Source: JAPHTQ01 sp050299175 (GTDB taxonomy: Bacteria > Pseudomonadota > Gammaproteobacteria > Thiohalomonadales > Thiohalomonadaceae). Taken from it: a stretch of 64,000 bases of DNA. Under the pieces are notes generated by a model. That model ran no database searches. It saw only the letters and a list, made by a program, of their open reading frames with translations, and was not told the origin of the DNA. The DNA is taken from positions 1-64,000 of the forward strand of contig JBNKVM010000036.1 of assembly GCA_050299175.1 (NCBI GenBank), read 5' to 3'. Positions 55,821 through 63,975 of this stretch are shown one piece after another. The stretch's first letter is position 1. Each line of letters opens with the position of its first letter. The translations under genes and the position numbers were made by a program.

Positions 55821-56819
55821 ATGCTGACAGAATTCGATACTCTGCCAGAAGGCCTGCTGGACCTTCCCTGTGAACGGTTGCATGAAAAACTGTCGGGGCC
55901 GACCCTGCTCCATCTACCGGGGCGCCGCGAACAGCCGCTGTTCGTTTCAGTATTGCTGCACGGTAACGAAGATACCGGCTGGGAAGCGATGCGTGCCCTG
56001 CTGGCCATGTACCGGGACAAAGAGTTGCCGCGGGCGATCTCCCTGTTTATCGGCAATGTGGCTGCGGCCCGTGAACAGATGCGTCACCTCGACGGACAGC
56101 CCGATTTCAATCGTATCTGGCGCGGGGGCGACAGCGCGGAGGCGCAGATGGCGCTTCAGATAGTGGAGAATATGCGCCAGCGTCAGGTCTTCGCCAGCAT
56201 CGATATCCACAACAACACCGGCCTCAATCCCCACTACGCTTGTATCAATGCACTGGAACAGCCGTTTCTCCATCTTGCGACGCTATTCAGCCGTACTGTG
56301 GTCTATTTCATGACCCCCGATTCGGTACAGTCACGCGCTTTCAGTGCGATCTGTCCGGCGGTGACGGTGGAGTGCGGCAAGAGCGGCCAGAGTCACAATA
56401 CGGCCCATGCGCTGGAATTTGTCGAGGCGGCGTTGCATCTGGACCACTTCCCGGAAGCTCCGTTGGCACCATCCGATTACGAATTGTTTCATACGGTGGC
56501 GACGGTGAAGGTGCCGACCGATGTGGATTTCGCTTTCAGTCCACACCAGGCAGAACTGGTGTTTCCCGAGGATCTGGATCGGCTCAACTTTCGTGAACTG
56601 CCAGCGGGTACCGAACTGGGGCGGGTGGATGACTCACAGCTACGGCTCAAGGCGCAAAGCGAGAGTGGTAGTGACGTGACCGCCGACTATTTTGCCGTTG
56701 ATAACGGCAGTCTGATTACCCGTCGTGCGGTGATGCCTTCGATGCTGACACTGGACGAACAGGTGATTCGTCAGGACTGTCTTTGTTATCTGATGGAGCG
56801 ATTGCCTGCGATTGGTTGA
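55821..56819 (+). CDS. Zinc carboxypeptidase / succinylglutamate desuccinylase-like (M14) protein
   Basis: A 332-residue M14 or aspartoacylase-like metallohydrolase. Zinc ligands His and Glu are in LHGNEDTG (near residue 50), and the third His in SIDIHNNTGLNPH (near 135); a possible catalytic Glu is in TVECGKSGQS. TGGAGA precedes the ATG at 55821, which excludes a longer frame. Co-located with the GCS2 ligase, so it may remove or trim the product of that enzyme. Substrate unknown. Confidence 0.82.
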   Translation: MLTEFDTLPEGLLDLPCERLHEKLSGPTLLHLPGRREQPLFVSVLLHGNEDTGWEAMRALLAMYRDKELPRAISLFIGNVAAAREQMRHLDGQPDFNRIWRGGDSAEAQMALQIVENMRQRQVFASIDIHNNTGLNPHYACINALEQPFLHLATLFSRTVVYFMTPDSVQSRAFSAICPAVTVECGKSGQSHNTAHALEFVEAALHLDHFPEAPLAPSDYELFHTVATVKVPTDVDFAFSPHQAELVFPEDLDRLNFRELPAGTELGRVDDSQLRLKAQSESGSDVTADYFAVDNGSLITRRAVMPSMLTLDEQVIRQDCLCYLMERLPAIG

Positions 56820-56841
56820 CAGGGCGCGATCCGTTGTTCAA

Positions 56842-56855
56842 TTGACGTATGTCAA
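56842..56855. promoter_or_regulatory. CRP/FNR-family-like dyad TTGAC-N4-GTCAA
   Basis: A perfect inverted repeat, TTGAC GTAT GTCAA, with the geometry of an FNR/DNR site, about 153 bp upstream of the gene at 57008. The intergenic gap is 188 bp and otherwise shows no gene. Confidence 0.4.
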
Positions 56856-57007
56856 CTGTGATGCACCTTTCTGCATGGTAAAACGGTATCCCTTTTCGCA
56901 TTGATGGAATTGAAAACTCTGTCACAGATATATGAGCGCTGCTGGCTCATCTTTTAGTGGTAGATCGGTGTTTCCCTCGCCGATCCGTTTTATTCAGAGA
57001 GTGTGTC

Positions 57008-57376
57008 ATGAGTGACAAGCGGTACCAGCTGGTTTACACAGGGAAGCTTAAACCTGGGGTGAATGCTGAAACGGTTAAAAGCAATCTGGTTCTCTCCATG
57101 GGAATTAGTGAAGAAAAGGCCAGCCAACTGGTCAAGGACGAACCTAAAATGCTCAAGCGTTGCGCCACCGCGGTGGATGCGCAGGTCCTGGCGGAGAAAT
57201 TCGAACAGGCAGGCATTATATGCATCGTACGCGACAGCGGCGGTGCTTCGTCCGTCGATGCGGGCAATGAAAGCTCATTGCTGAGTCTGTTGAAGAAACA
57301 GCCTGCACAGGATGACCATCATTCTTCCCTGTTGCGCCGTGTATTCAACGGACGACAGCGCAGCAAGCGCGCCTGA
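57008..57376 (+). CDS. Small protein of unknown function
   Basis: A 122-residue soluble protein. The first 75 residues look like a compact domain (YQLVYTGKLKPGVNAETVKS, then LSMGISEEKASQLVKDEPKM and a Leu-Ala-Glu-Lys helix). I recall similar short domains at the N-termini of other proteobacterial proteins but cannot name the family securely. The C-terminal 40 residues are polar and basic. GAGA before ATG and the domain start favour 57008. Confidence 0.65.
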   Translation: MSDKRYQLVYTGKLKPGVNAETVKSNLVLSMGISEEKASQLVKDEPKMLKRCATAVDAQVLAEKFEQAGIICIVRDSGGASSVDAGNESSLLSLLKKQPAQDDHHSSLLRRVFNGRQRSKRA

Positions 57377-57518
57377 TCTCCCTCATCCGGATTTTTTCTG
57401 ATCGGTAACACCAGCCTGGCAGGGTAGTTGCGCCCTGGCCGGGCTATCCTGCTGTCACTAACAGTTCATCCCCCCTTCATCCCACTGTCACAGACCCGGC
57501 GCAGAGTAGGGCTCAGTT

Positions 57519-58718
57519 ATGCAAAAGACTGAGTGTGAAATGGGCAGGCATTTACGCATCGCCGTCGTGACAGAAACCTGGGCGCCCGAGATCAACGGCG
57601 TGGCGATGACCCTTGGTCAGCTAGTGTCGCGCTTGCAACAGCGCGGACATCGTCTGCAACTGGTGCGCCCGGCCCGACCGGGCGAGGTACGCTGCAGCAA
57701 TGAAGAGCTGGTGCGGATATTTGGGATGGCGATCCCCGGTTACCGCGAACTGCGCTTTGGCCTGCCTTCCAGCGGTGCGCTTAAACGTGCCTGGCAACTC
57801 TATCGTCCCGATGTGATCTACGTCGCCACCGAAGGGCCACTGGGTTGGTCGGCGATCCGTACCGCAGAACGGCTCGGCATCCCGGCGGTCAGTGGCTTTC
57901 ACACCCAGTTTCACCAGTACAGTAGCTATTACGGCGCTGCCTGGTTGCAGCCGATGATCTTCGGTTACCTCAGGTCGCTGCACAATCGTACCGCCTGCAC
58001 CCTGGTGCCGACCGAAGCGATGTGCCACAGCATGAAGAGCGAGTTCGAGAATGTGCGCGTGCTGGGGCGCGGTATCGATACTTCACTGTTTAACCCGAAA
58101 CGTCGCTGTGAAAAGCTGCGTCGCGAGTGGGGGGCGGGTGACGGCGACACGGTATTCCTCTACGTCGGTCGACTGGCACGGGAGAAAAATATCGATACCG
58201 TTTTGCGCACCTTTCTTCGTTTGCGTCACGGTAACGAGCGGGCGCGGCTGGTGCTGGTGGGGCACGGTCCCGACTATCAGCGCCTTTATGAACGACACGA
58301 AGGGGTGATCTTCGTCGGCAGCCGTGTCGGCGAAGAGTTGGCGCGTCACTATGCCTCCGCCGACGCCTTTCTGTTTCCCAGTCAGAGTGAAACCTTCGGT
58401 AATGTGGTGCTGGAGGCAATGGCCAGCGGCCTGGCGGTGGTGGCCTACGATGAGGCGGCGGCGGAAATACATATTCGGCATGGCGAAAATGGTCTGCTGG
58501 CGGAAAGTGGTGACATCGCGGCTTTTCTACGCCACAGCAGCACGCTGTTGAACAACCACGCCTATCGCAGCGAGTTGGGCAGGGCTGCCCGTCGCAGTAT
58601 GGAAGGAATTTCCTGGGAGACGGTGACCGACGAGTTTGCGCGTGTCCTTTGCGGATGTGTTGCACAGGAGGTGGAAGATGAATCTGACCAGTGTGTTGCA
58701 GCGGATTTCAGTCGCTGA
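57519..58718 (+). CDS. Glycosyltransferase family 4 (GT-B fold)
   Basis: A 399-residue retaining GT-B glycosyltransferase. N-domain: RIAVVTETWAPEINGVAMTL; acceptor side: GFHTQFHQYSSYYG. C-domain: LYVGRLAREKNIDTVLRTF and the EX7E-type donor motif FPSQSETFGNVVLEAMASG. This subset resembles GDP-mannose-dependent mannosyltransferases such as MgtA-like enzymes. The donor is not proven. The first ATG is used; MGRHLRIAVV at 57540 is an alternative start. It overlaps the PAP2 gene by 41 bp. Confidence 0.9.
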   Translation: MQKTECEMGRHLRIAVVTETWAPEINGVAMTLGQLVSRLQQRGHRLQLVRPARPGEVRCSNEELVRIFGMAIPGYRELRFGLPSSGALKRAWQLYRPDVIYVATEGPLGWSAIRTAERLGIPAVSGFHTQFHQYSSYYGAAWLQPMIFGYLRSLHNRTACTLVPTEAMCHSMKSEFENVRVLGRGIDTSLFNPKRRCEKLRREWGAGDGDTVFLYVGRLAREKNIDTVLRTFLRLRHGNERARLVLVGHGPDYQRLYERHEGVIFVGSRVGEELARHYASADAFLFPSQSETFGNVVLEAMASGLAVVAYDEAAAEIHIRHGENGLLAESGDIAAFLRHSSTLLNNHAYRSELGRAARRSMEGISWETVTDEFARVLCGCVAQEVEDESDQCVAADFSR

Positions 58719-59220
58719 CGGCAATCTTTGCCTGCTCCTCAACCGCATGTCGCACCGGCAGGCACTGGCGGCACTGTTCCGTTTTATTTCGCGGATCGGG
58801 GACGGCATATTCTGGTATTCACTGATGCTGGTATTGCCGCTGCTCTATGGCTGGCCGGGGGTGACGGCAACCGGGGCGATGGCCGTTGTCGGGCTGGTGA
58901 ATCTGTGGCTCTATCGCAAGTGCAAACACTCTGTCTCCCGCGAGCGCCCCTTCGTCACCCTGTCGCCGATTAACCTGGCCGGGGTGCCGCTGGACCGCTT
59001 CAGTTTCCCCTCCGGTCATACGCAGCATGCGGTGGGGTTTTCTGTCACCGCGGTAGCCTTCTTCCCGCAACTGGCGCTGGTGCTCTATCCGGTCGCCTTC
59101 CTCGTGGCCCTGTCCCGGCCCTTGCTCGGTCTCCACTACCCCTCCGATGTCCTGATCGGTGGCGCGCTGGGCTATATCGTCTCCCAACTGATCCTTAGCC
59201 TCTTTTTCTTCGGCGCTTGA
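58678..59220 (+). CDS. PAP2-family membrane phosphatase
   Basis: A 181-residue membrane protein with all three PAP2 motifs: KHSVSRERP, SFPSGHTQH and SRPLLGLHYPSD. It has about five helices. It should dephosphorylate a lipid or isoprenoid phosphate at the inner-membrane surface. GGAGGTGGA upstream of ATG 58678 gives a confident start inside the glycosyltransferase gene, so the two are coupled and may act on one glycolipid pathway. Confidence 0.9.
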   Translation: MNLTSVLQRISVADGNLCLLLNRMSHRQALAALFRFISRIGDGIFWYSLMLVLPLLYGWPGVTATGAMAVVGLVNLWLYRKCKHSVSRERPFVTLSPINLAGVPLDRFSFPSGHTQHAVGFSVTAVAFFPQLALVLYPVAFLVALSRPLLGLHYPSDVLIGGALGYIVSQLILSLFFFGA

Positions 59221-59274
59221 AGTAATTCACACCGCGCTGCATAGTGCATACACTAGACTGAATAACTATAACTA

Positions 59275-59300
59275 GATGCATATCAATGCATCCTTTTTTA
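59275..59300 (+). terminator. Rho-independent terminator after the PAP2 gene
   Basis: GATGCAT (59275-59281), ATCA loop, ATGCATC (59286-59292), then C and six to seven T. AT-rich stem, so moderate strength. Confidence 0.65.
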
Positions 59301-59387
59301 TCGCCGCGACGTTTTTCCAATAATACAAAACAATAAACTGCTGCAGGGTTGCGCCTGGCTGCCCTGCGTAGAGGGAAAAGGCTCTCT

Positions 59388-61304
59388 ATGGATAACCCGT
59401 TTATGCGCTGGTTGCTGGCGCGTCCGCTGACCCAGCAAATCACACTGGCCATGCTGCTGATGTTTCTTGCTGCAGCGGGTAGCGTGGGCTTTACCCTTTA
59501 TGAGTTGGACCTGCGCAAGCATGACTATGTGGTGCTCAATCTGGCAGGGCAGCTCCGTGCCCTGTCACAGGGCATGGTACGAGAGAGTCTCCACTTCCAG
59601 GAACATGCGGATTCGGCGGCGGCGGCGGCTATCTATCAGAAAAATCTCAGCCAGCAGGCAGAACTGTTCGATCAGATTGTCACTTCCCTGCAGCAGCGTT
59701 ACCTGCCGCCGGATCTGACCGGGCGCGATGAACCGCTGGTTTGTTCCTGGGATCAGCAATCCATCGCACAACTGGATCTTACTGCCCGTACCTGGCAGGA
59801 ATTCAGTAAGGGCATCGGCCCGGCGCTAAGTGATGGCAATGACATCGAAGCGATGCGTCAGGCGGCGGCCTTCATCATGGACAATGAAGGGTGGTTGACG
59901 GTGGTGGCCGCCAACCTCACCAACGCCTTCCAGGAGATGATGGAAGGCAAGATGCAGGCGATTAGCCAGTTTAACCAGGGCTCCCTGGTGTTCTCCCTGC
60001 TGGCCGTGATCGCGCTACTGCTGATGCTCTACTACAGCTTTATCTTCCCGCTGCGCCAGACCATGAGCGGCGTTGAGCGTATCGCTAACGGCGAGTTTGG
60101 TTTTCAGATCCCGCAACAGGGTAGCCGCGAGCTGGGCCACATGGTCGGCAGACTCAATCTCTTCTCCCGTCGCATTCACTCCATTTTCCAGCTAACCGAT
60201 CGTATCAGCCAGGCGAACACCCTGAGCGAAACCCTGCGCTTCGTCTTTAATGAATTTCGTACCCTGCTACCGCTGGACTGGGTGGGGATGCTGGAGCTGG
60301 ATAGCAGTGGCGATCGCTTTGTTCTGCAACACCGCTTCACCGAAGGCGATACCAAACTCAATGAGGGCGACACCTTCCTCGCCCGGGGAACCCAGCTCGG
60401 CAGGGCGATGAGCGAACGGAAGCCGCTGCACCTGCCCGATCTGGAAGCGATCGCCGCGGAAGACGAGAAGGCGGAGTTTGCCGCCAGACTGGCCGAGGAT
60501 GGCAGGCTTTCGGCGCTGTTCTTCCCGCTGGTCGAAGGGGAGTGGTCGGCGATGGTGGCGTTTGCGGTGAGTGCCCGGGATGCCTATACCCCTGAGCATC
60601 TCGAGTTGCTCGGCAACATCGCGGTACAGGTGGCACACGGTTTTGAGAAGACTGTGGTGACCGAGAATCTGGTTATTACTGCGGTAGCGGGTCTGGCGAA
60701 ACTGGCCGAGAGCCGTGACATGGACACCGGCGATCATCTGCTACGTATGGCCCGCTATGCCTCGTTGATTGCCGAAGAGTTGAGGCGGGAGGGTCCGTAT
60801 CAGGAGCGGGTTAACAGCGATCTGGTGCGCGACATTTTCCGCTTTGCCCCCATGCACGATATCGGCAAGGTGGGGATCCCCGACAGCATTCTGCTCAAGC
60901 CCGGTAAGCTCGGTTCAGATGAGTGGCACGAGATGCGGCGTCACCCGATTATCGGCGGTGAAGTGCTGCGTCGCTGCGAGATGCAGATGAATGCGGTGGG
61001 CCACAGCATGTTCAAGGTGGCTATCGAGATCGCCGAATGTCACCACGAGCAATTCGATGGTTCGGGCTACCCCAGTGGTTTGAGTGGTGAGGCGATTCCT
61101 CTGAGTGCCCGTATCGTGACCGTTGCCGATGTATTCGACGCCCTCACCTCGAAACGTCCCTACAAGGAGGCCTGGTCGGTGGATCAGGCACTGAATCTGT
61201 TCCGCGAGGAGGCGGGCAAGCAGTTCGACCCGGTGGTGGTGGAAGCGATGGAGCGGGCCATGCCGCGGATGATGGAGGTTTACATGCAACTGCGCCACGT
61301 CTGA
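59388..61304 (+). CDS. Membrane HD-GYP phosphodiesterase with HAMP and GAF domains
   Basis: A 638-residue sensor. A membrane helix (about 12-35), a periplasmic helical PilJ/NarX-type sensor domain (QLRALSQGMVRESLHFQEHA), a second helix (about 194-218), HAMP (PLRQTMSGVERIANGEF), GAF (about 280-420) and a C-terminal HD-GYP. HD-GYP motifs are intact: MARYASLIAEEL, APMHDIGKVGIPD and HHEQFDGSGYPSG. It should hydrolyse c-di-GMP in response to a periplasmic or cytoplasmic ligand. AGGGAAAAGG precedes ATG 59388. Confidence 0.9.
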   Translation: MDNPFMRWLLARPLTQQITLAMLLMFLAAAGSVGFTLYELDLRKHDYVVLNLAGQLRALSQGMVRESLHFQEHADSAAAAAIYQKNLSQQAELFDQIVTSLQQRYLPPDLTGRDEPLVCSWDQQSIAQLDLTARTWQEFSKGIGPALSDGNDIEAMRQAAAFIMDNEGWLTVVAANLTNAFQEMMEGKMQAISQFNQGSLVFSLLAVIALLLMLYYSFIFPLRQTMSGVERIANGEFGFQIPQQGSRELGHMVGRLNLFSRRIHSIFQLTDRISQANTLSETLRFVFNEFRTLLPLDWVGMLELDSSGDRFVLQHRFTEGDTKLNEGDTFLARGTQLGRAMSERKPLHLPDLEAIAAEDEKAEFAARLAEDGRLSALFFPLVEGEWSAMVAFAVSARDAYTPEHLELLGNIAVQVAHGFEKTVVTENLVITAVAGLAKLAESRDMDTGDHLLRMARYASLIAEELRREGPYQERVNSDLVRDIFRFAPMHDIGKVGIPDSILLKPGKLGSDEWHEMRRHPIIGGEVLRRCEMQMNAVGHSMFKVAIEIAECHHEQFDGSGYPSGLSGEAIPLSARIVTVADVFDALTSKRPYKEAWSVDQALNLFREEAGKQFDPVVVEAMERAMPRMMEVYMQLRHV

Positions 61305-61402
61305 TTTCGTGGCAAAAAGGAGGTGGTAAAATCATCGTAAGTTATTGTGAATATTATAAAAAAGTGATGTAGAAACCCGTAGTAACAGGGGGGGACTCTC
61401 GC

Positions 61403-61516
61403 TATACTCGAAGGTGCTGTCCGTTTAATTCCAGAGGAGAACAGTGCGGTATTTCTGCCCTGCGTGAAGCGATGGACAGTCAAGGGAATTGTTTTAAATA
61501 GTTTGAGGTTTAGCTT
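61403..61516 (+). promoter_or_regulatory. Promoter and long leader of the cold-shock gene
   Basis: A TATACT -10 element (61403-61408) with a weak -35 is followed by about 100 bases of untranslated leader before csp. Long structured leaders are usual in cold-shock mRNAs and act as RNA thermosensors in E. coli cspA; the role here is inferred. Confidence 0.45.
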
Positions 61517-61723
61517 ATGCGTACTGGTACTGTGAAGTGGTTTAATAACACCAAAGGCTTTGGTTTTATTGCGCCAGCAGAAGGGGGAGAGGACGTCTTC
61601 GTTCACTTTTCGGCCATTCAGGGTGATGGGTATCGCACTCTGAACGAAGGTCAAAATGTTAGTTTCGAAGTGGAACAAGGCCCCAAAGGTCTTCAGGCGA
61701 CCCAGGTCAGCGTCGTCGAATAA
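61517..61723 (+). CDS. Cold-shock domain protein (CspA family)
   Basis: A 68-residue single cold-shock domain: TGTVKWFNNTKGFGFIAPAE with RNP1 KGFGFI and RNP2 VFVHFSAI. It binds single-stranded RNA or DNA and melts structure. GAGG lies about eight bases before ATG. A strong terminator follows, so the gene is monocistronic. Confidence 0.95.
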   Translation: MRTGTVKWFNNTKGFGFIAPAEGGEDVFVHFSAIQGDGYRTLNEGQNVSFEVEQGPKGLQATQVSVVE

Positions 61724-61746
61724 AGCCTGTTGTTTACTGACCTGAA

Positions 61747-61776
61747 GACCCCGCCTTCCGGCGGGGTCTTTGTTTT
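61747..61776 (+). terminator. Rho-independent terminator of the cold-shock gene
   Basis: GACCCCGCC (61747-61755), TTCC loop, GGCGGGGTC (61760-61768), then TTTGTTTT. Confidence 0.92.
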
Positions 61777-61868
61777 GCCCAGATAGCGACATTTCCGTTG
61801 CCTGTGTCCATACTGAAATTCCCCGCTATGGAATATGGCCTTATTTGGAATTATTCTAAAAATCCCCA

Positions 61869-61897
61869 TTGATCGGGTGTGGATGTCGGCGTACTAT
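61869..61897 (+). promoter_or_regulatory. Sigma-70-like promoter of the peroxiredoxin gene
   Basis: TTGATC (61869-61874), 17 bases, TACTAT (61892-61897), about 50 bp before the GTG start. Confidence 0.5.
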
Positions 61898-61955
61898 ACC
61901 CGACTCTAATCGTAGGTAATTTGCTAACCCTCATTGAAACTAAGGAGATAGGACT

Positions 61956-62561
61956 GTGGGCGTATTAGTTGGCCGCGAGGCCCCCGACTTTACCGCTAAT
62001 GCCGTACTGGGCAGTGGCGAGATCATTCCCGATTTCAATCTGAAGAAAAACATCAAAGGCAAATATGCGGTTGTCTTTTTCTATCCGCTCGACTTCACCT
62101 TCGTCTGTCCTTCCGAGCTGATCGCCTTCGATCACCGTCTGGCAGAGTTCAAAAAGCGTAACGTGGAAGTGATCGGTGTTTCCATCGACTCCCACTACAC
62201 CCACAACGCATGGCGTAACACCGACGTTAAAGACGGCGGTATCGGTCAGGTTGGCTACCCGCTGGTTGCCGATATCGACCACGCTATCTGCAAGGCCTAT
62301 GACGTTGAGCACCCGGAAGCGGGCGTTGCTTTCCGTGCCTCCTTCCTTATCGACACCGCTGGCAATGTTCGCCACCAGGTTGTTAACGACCTGCCGCTGG
62401 GCCGCAACATCGACGAAATGCTGCGCATGGTCGATGCCCTTCAGTTCACCGAAGAGCACGGCGAAGTTTGCCCGGCTGGCTGGAACCAGGGCGACAAAGG
62501 TATGACCGCAACTCCCGATGGCGTTGCCTCCTACCTGGCGGATAACGCCGACAAGCTGTAA
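61956..62561 (+). CDS. Typical 2-Cys peroxiredoxin (AhpC/Prx1 type)
   Basis: A 201-residue peroxiredoxin. The peroxidatic Cys51 lies in DFTFVCPSEL and the resolving Cys172 in HGEVCPAGW. It reduces hydrogen peroxide and organic peroxides. Translation starts at GTG with AAGGAGATAGG just upstream, supporting this unusual start codon. It has its own promoter and terminator; no ahpF or thioredoxin partner is adjacent. Confidence 0.95.
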   Translation: MGVLVGREAPDFTANAVLGSGEIIPDFNLKKNIKGKYAVVFFYPLDFTFVCPSELIAFDHRLAEFKKRNVEVIGVSIDSHYTHNAWRNTDVKDGGIGQVGYPLVADIDHAICKAYDVEHPEAGVAFRASFLIDTAGNVRHQVVNDLPLGRNIDEMLRMVDALQFTEEHGEVCPAGWNQGDKGMTATPDGVASYLADNADKL

Positions 62562-62581
62562 GAACAATTCTTCGCAGCAAG

Positions 62582-62613
62582 AAAAAGCCGGGAGCGCGAG
62601 CCCCGGCTTTTTT
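62582..62613 (+). terminator. Rho-independent terminator of the peroxiredoxin gene
   Basis: AAGCCGGG and CCCGGCTT arms around an AGCGCGAGC loop, followed by six T. Confidence 0.92.
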
Positions 62614-62641
62614 GTCGTGAATGTTTGTTTATTGGAATTTA

Positions 62642-62793
62642 TCTCAAAACCAGGATTCGTGCCTGGAGACAAGGTGCCCCGCAGGTAATGCCCTTGGGTG
62701 CGCAAAGTTTTCGAGGAGCGGAGTTTACCGTTTGTAAATGAGCACCGGAGAAAGCTTTGCAACACAGTATCCGGGTACGAAGACGGTTTTGAG
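62642..62793. repeat. Palindromic intergenic repeat, copy B
   Basis: About 152 bp bounded by TCTCAAAA (62642-62649) and TTTTGAG (62787-62793). It is homologous along its length to the reverse complement of copy A at 1183-1309, with a roughly 20-base insertion around 62680-62700. The core GGAGTTTAC and GTAAATGAG can pair in a hairpin. It fills the gap between the convergent peroxiredoxin and DksA-like genes and ends one base before the stop codon of the latter. Confidence 0.8.
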
Positions 62794-63186
62794 CTAGAGG
62801 CTCGCCTTATCCTGAGCGTGCAGCTTCTCATAACGCTCCTGATCCTTCAGGCAGCGACGTGCGGTCGGGTTGGCCCTGAGGCGTTCGAACGGGATCTCGA
62901 TACCGCAGTCTTCACACACGCCGTACTCGCCGTCGTGCATCCGCTGTTGTGCGGCTTCCACATCACGCAGGGCGCGGATCGACTGGCCGATGGCGGCGGT
63001 GTTGATATCGCTCAGCAGGTCGGCGACCGACTCGTCGCCCGTGTCGTGAGTCTCTCCTGCCACGTCGCCATACTGCTCCTGTTCGCTACGCAGCAATTCA
63101 TCACGGATGTCCTGGCGTAGTTGCAGGCGTTGTCCTTCGAGGGTCTGTTGCAATTCGCTTAGCTGTTTCTTGCTTAGATGACTCAT
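62794..63186 (-). CDS. DksA/TraR-family protein with an incomplete zinc finger
   Basis: A 130-residue protein with the long N-terminal coiled coil, acidic tip region (GDESVADLLSDI) and C-terminal C4-type finger of the DksA family. Only three of the four usual Cys are present (VCEDCGIEIPFERL, RRCLKDQE): the fourth is Asp. Zinc may still be held by three Cys and Asp. DksA-type proteins enter the RNA polymerase secondary channel. Shorter than true DksA (151), so probably a paralogue (YbiI/DksA-like). It sits 12 bp downstream of moaE. Confidence 0.85.
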   Translation of the reverse strand: MSHLSKKQLSELQQTLEGQRLQLRQDIRDELLRSEQEQYGDVAGETHDTGDESVADLLSDINTAAIGQSIRALRDVEAAQQRMHDGEYGVCEDCGIEIPFERLRANPTARRCLKDQERYEKLHAQDKASL

Positions 63187-63198
63187 GAGTTGGTCCCA

Positions 63199-63645
63199 CT
63201 AATACCCATCACTATTATTGTCGACCCAGCGGTGACTTTCCTCTAATTGCTCTTTCTTCCAGAACGGGGCACGAGACTTCAGTGCTTCCATAATGTGACG
63301 GCAGGCTTCGAAAGCCTCCTTGCGGTGAGCCGACCAGACTGCCACCAGTACGATCGGTTCGTTGGGTTGCAACTCACCGACCCGATGCAGCACCAATTCA
63401 TCCAGCAGCGGCCAGCGCTGGCGTGCCTCGTCGACAATCCGTGCCAGCTCCTTTTCGGTCATTCCCGGGTAGTGCTCCAGGGACATGCCCTGTACCTCAT
63501 CGCCCTGATTGAAGTCGCGCATGGTGCCGACGAATACCGCACTGGCGCCATACTTGCCCGCAGCATGTTTATGGACCGCATTGCGCTCATAATGTTGCAA
63601 TTCGTCCCACGGCTGGAACGACGACTCGCGGATCTCGATCTTCAC
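63199..63645 (-). CDS. moaE: Molybdopterin synthase catalytic subunit
   Basis: A 148-residue MoaE, which inserts sulfur from thiocarboxylated MoaD into cPMP to make molybdopterin. The block GASAVFVGTMRDFNQGDEVQ, the histidine-bearing VLHRVGELQPNEPIVLVAVW and the catalytic-lysine region KSRAPFWKKEQ are all present. It follows moaD by one base. Confidence 0.95.
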   Translation of the reverse strand: MKIEIRESSFQPWDELQHYERNAVHKHAAGKYGASAVFVGTMRDFNQGDEVQGMSLEHYPGMTEKELARIVDEARQRWPLLDELVLHRVGELQPNEPIVLVAVWSAHRKEAFEACRHIMEALKSRAPFWKKEQLEESHRWVDNNSDGY

Positions 63646-63646
63646 C

Positions 63647-63880
63647 TTAGCCCCCGGTTACGGGTGGAAAGAAAGCCACCACATCGCCGCTGTGGACTTC
63701 GCAGTTGGGCTCACAATACTCTTCGTTGATCGCCACCAGGATATTCGTTGGCATGGCCTTGCCGCCGGAAGCGGCCAGCCAGACATCGGCGGCGGTCGCG
63801 ACTTCACCAATCTCCACCGTTGCTCCGTCGCAGCCCATCTGCTCACGCAGGCTGGCAAAAAACTTTACTTTAACCGTCAT
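63647..63880 (-). CDS. moaD: Molybdopterin synthase sulfur carrier subunit
   Basis: A 77-residue ubiquitin-like protein with the essential C-terminal Gly-Gly (FFPPVTGG), which is thiocarboxylated and passed to MoaE. ATG 63880 (MTVKVKFFASLREQMG) is supported by homology and by GAGGG about nine bases upstream; a GTG fourteen codons earlier is rejected. Confidence 0.95.
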   Translation of the reverse strand: MTVKVKFFASLREQMGCDGATVEIGEVATAADVWLAASGGKAMPTNILVAINEEYCEPNCEVHSGDVVAFFPPVTGG

Positions 63881-63975
63881 CGTGGTTGCCCTCGAAGGTG
63901 CGCTGTTGTTTGCGCCATACACGGCCTGAGCCTATCATGATTGCTCCGAAGCGACCATTGATGACACTCAGTACA

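Noticed and set aside
62698..63120. 140-codon plus-strand frame between peroxiredoxin and moaE
   Set aside because: It overlaps repeat copy B and is antisense to the DksA-like gene, which has family motifs.
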